Shown here: positions 7,012 through 7,838 of the stretch, piece after piece
Numbering within the stretch: position 1 is the stretch's first letter
Layout of the letters: each line of letters begins with the position of its first letter
Source: Pseudomonadota bacterium
Lineage (GTDB): Bacteria > Pseudomonadota > Gammaproteobacteria > Burkholderiales > Gallionellaceae
NCBI GenBank assembly: GCA_021783855.1
Contig: JAJXTL010000137.1
Coordinates: forward strand, 1 to 7,838
Reading direction: 5' to 3'
DNA: 7,838 bases
Made by a program: the position numbers and the translations under genes
The notes under the pieces: generated by a model
What the model saw: only the letters and a program-made list of their open reading frames with translations
Told to the model about the DNA's origin: nothing
Databases searched by the model: none

Positions 7012-7040
7012 TTTATAGCAGACACGCGGGGTCTGGTCAA
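7012..7040 (-). promoter_or_regulatory. Strong sigma70 promoter of the cyclase/stressosome-like operon
   Basis: On the minus strand, TTGACC (7035-7040) and TATAAA (7012-7017) each match the consensus in 5 of 6 positions and are exactly 17 bp apart. Transcription would start near 7005, about 20 bases before the GTG at 6982. This points to housekeeping expression of the operon rather than an alternative sigma factor. Confidence 0.72.
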
Positions 7041-7050
7041 TTGCCGGCGA

Positions 7051-7070
7051 AAAATAAAAATTTTTATTTT
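7051..7070. repeat. Perfect 20-bp A/T palindrome between divergent operons
   Basis: The two 10-bp halves (7051-7060 and 7061-7070) are exact reverse complements with no spacer and contain only A and T. Outer TGCC (7042-7045) and GGCA (7072-7075) extend the dyad imperfectly. It lies 10 bp upstream of the -35 box of the cyclase promoter and about 80 bp upstream of the arsR promoter. It may be a protein-binding site, a cruciform-prone element or a structural spacer; its function is unknown. Confidence 0.6.
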
Positions 7071-7150
7071 GGGCATAAAATTCGCGTAATTTCGGGTGTT
7101 TAGCAATTAAGCGGCGTTATCGGCTTGCAGTCTGCCGGACGGATTTCATG

Positions 7151-7179
7151 TTGATCTGTCGGCAATTTTGTGTTTTAAT
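7151..7179 (+). promoter_or_regulatory. Candidate sigma70 promoter of arsR-acr3
   Basis: TTGATC (7151-7156; 4 of 6) and TTTAAT (7174-7179; 5 of 6) are separated by 17 bp and lead into arsR, with a start expected near 7186. A second, overlapping choice is TTGTGT (7168-7173) with TTTAAT (7192-7197) at 18 bp. The region is very A/T-rich, so chance matches are likely and the choice is uncertain. Confidence 0.45.
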
Positions 7180-7191
7180 TTCGCAATATAT

Positions 7192-7213
7192 TTTAATAAT
7201 TGTTTAATAATTT
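7192..7213 (+). repeat. Tandem 11-bp repeat just before arsR, possible operator
   Basis: Two 11-mers, TTTAATAATTG (7192-7202) and TTTAATAATTT (7203-7213), follow each other and differ only in the last base. The 11-bp period is close to one helical turn, so both copies face the same side of the DNA. They lie between the likely transcription start and the arsR ATG, a place where self-repression by ArsR would work. It is a direct rather than an inverted repeat, which is less usual for a dimeric repressor. Confidence 0.35.
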
Positions 7214-7220
7214 AAATAAA

Positions 7221-7544
7221 ATGGAATCTGCCCAGGTTGTCACAGCGCTTTCTGCATTGGCTCAACCCACGCGCCTGGCGATTTTTCGTCTGCTGGTGGT
7301 GTGCGGGCCCGCGGGCATGGCAGCAGGTCAGCTGGCCGAAAAGTTGCAGGTTTCGCCGGCAAATATTTCATTTCATTTCAAGACATTGAATCATGCCGGA
7401 CTGATCGTTAACCGGCAGGACGGTCGATTTGTATACTATGCGGCAAATTTTGCAGCGATGAACAAAATGCTTGCTTATCTTACGGAAAACTGTTGTGCGG
7501 ATAGCGGGGATGGCTGCGATGTGCCGGTCAGTAAATGCGGATAA
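7221..7544 (+). CDS. arsR: ArsR-family arsenite-responsive repressor with C-terminal Cys cluster
   Basis: ArsR represses arsenic-resistance genes and leaves the DNA when it binds As(III). The 107-residue protein has the family's winged-helix layout: ALAQPTRLAIFRLL (12-25), a recognition helix around VSPANISFHFKTLNHAGL (44-61), and a wing with NRQDGRFVYYA (64-74). The classic ELCVCDL arsenic site of plasmid ArsR is absent: that helix reads MAAGQLAEKL. Instead the C-terminus has Cys91, Cys92, Cys99 and Cys106, a pattern close to the Cys-Cys...Cys site of Acidithiobacillus ferrooxidans ArsR. ATG 7221 is preferred over an in-frame TTG at 7200, which would add seven residues encoded by the A/T-rich leader. 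No Shine-Dalgarno sequence is visible. Acr3 begins 40 bp downstream, so the two genes probably form an operon. Confidence 0.92.
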   Translation: MESAQVVTALSALAQPTRLAIFRLLVVCGPAGMAAGQLAEKLQVSPANISFHFKTLNHAGLIVNRQDGRFVYYAANFAAMNKMLAYLTENCCADSGDGCDVPVSKCG

Positions 7545-7584
7545 AGGTTGTGAAATAAGAGCAGCCGGATAAAGGAAATGAGTC

Positions 7585-7838
7585 ATGAATCTGTTTGAAC
7601 GTTACCTGACCCTTTGGGTTTTCCTGTGTATCGTCATAGGCGTGCTGCTGGGGCAGTTCCTGCCGGGCCTGTTTCATTCTATCGCCAGCCTGGAAATTGC
7701 CAAAGTTAATATTCCCGTTGGTGTGCTGGTATGGGTGATGATTATTCCGATGCTGCTGCGCATCGACTTCGGCGCGCTGCATCAGGTAAAAAAACATGTG
7801 CGCGGTATCGGTGTGACGCTGTTTATCAATTGGGCGGT
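7585..7838 (+). CDS. acr3: Acr3-type arsenite efflux permease, 3' end missing
   Basis: Acr3 permeases of the inner membrane export arsenite using the proton gradient. Only the first 84 codons are in the window. The start MNLFERYLTLWVFLCIVIG is typical of the family. A first membrane helix runs about 8-27, a second about 43-60 (VGVLVWVMIIPMLLRID around 45-61), and a third begins near 74 with GIGVTLFINWA. The conserved IPMLLRIDFGAL segment is present. Full-length members have about 350 residues and ten helices. The ATG at 7585 has AAGGA 8-9 bases upstream. An ATG at 7578 is out of frame and stops after six codons. The gene follows arsR by 40 bp, so it is expected to be induced by arsenite through ArsR. 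Confidence 0.94.
   Translation, partial: MNLFERYLTLWVFLCIVIGVLLGQFLPGLFHSIASLEIAKVNIPVGVLVWVMIIPMLLRIDFGALHQVKKHVRGIGVTLFINWA

Noticed and set aside
7200..7220. TTG start for arsR seven codons upstream
   Set aside because: The extra residues (FNNLNK) come from the A/T-rich repeat leader, and ATG 7221 fits the family start better.
7528..7797. 89-codon minus-strand frame opposite acr3
   Set aside because: It lies opposite a clear Acr3 N-terminus with membrane helices and shows no features of its own.

Overview
The window looks like chromosome of a Gram-negative, free-living proteobacterium, probably a betaproteobacterium. This guess rests on protein style: a proteobacterial HU, an Acr3 arsenite permease with the 'ERYLTLWVFL' start, and proteobacterial stressosome-type proteins. 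A Nitrosomonadales/Gallionella-like host is possible but cannot be shown from this stretch. Coding density is high, and there is no RNA gene, insertion sequence or CRISPR array.

Region 1 (1-3008, + strand) is alpha-glucan metabolism. It holds the 3' part of a GH57 alpha-amylase/glucanotransferase-type glycosidase (its start lies off the window) and, 43 bp later, a complete 4-alpha-glucanotransferase (malQ, GH77) with all three catalytic carboxylates. Together they suggest glycogen or maltodextrin remodelling. A perfect 10-bp GC-rich hairpin (3046-3069) separates malQ from the convergent HU gene.

Region 2 (3078-3750, - strand) is a 94-residue HU-type nucleoid protein with a good ribosome binding site, followed upstream by about 390 bp with no convincing gene.

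Region 3 (3751-6982, - strand, read right to left) is the most interesting part. It is a tightly packed four-gene operon behind a near-consensus sigma70 promoter (7012-7040). In transcription order it encodes: a GGDEF diguanylate cyclase with a cysteine-rich tail; a protein fusing an RsbT-like HATPase kinase to an RsbX-like PP2C phosphatase; an RsbR-type protein (helical N-terminus plus STAS); and a short RsbS-like STAS protein. Stop and start codons overlap or nearly touch throughout. This is a stressosome (RsbRST) module whose likely output is cyclic di-GMP rather than a sigma factor. The RsbS-like protein has proline where RsbS carries its phosphorylated serine, and the RsbR protein seems to keep only one of the two usual phospho-sites, so the phosphorylation logic should differ from the Bacillus model.

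Region 4 (7151-7838, + strand) is arsenic resistance, divergent from region 3: an ArsR repressor with a C-terminal Cys-Cys...Cys arsenite-site pattern, then the start of an Acr3 arsenite efflux permease cut by the window edge. The 238 bp between the two divergent start codons hold both promoters, a perfect 20-bp A/T palindrome and an 11-bp tandem repeat just before arsR.
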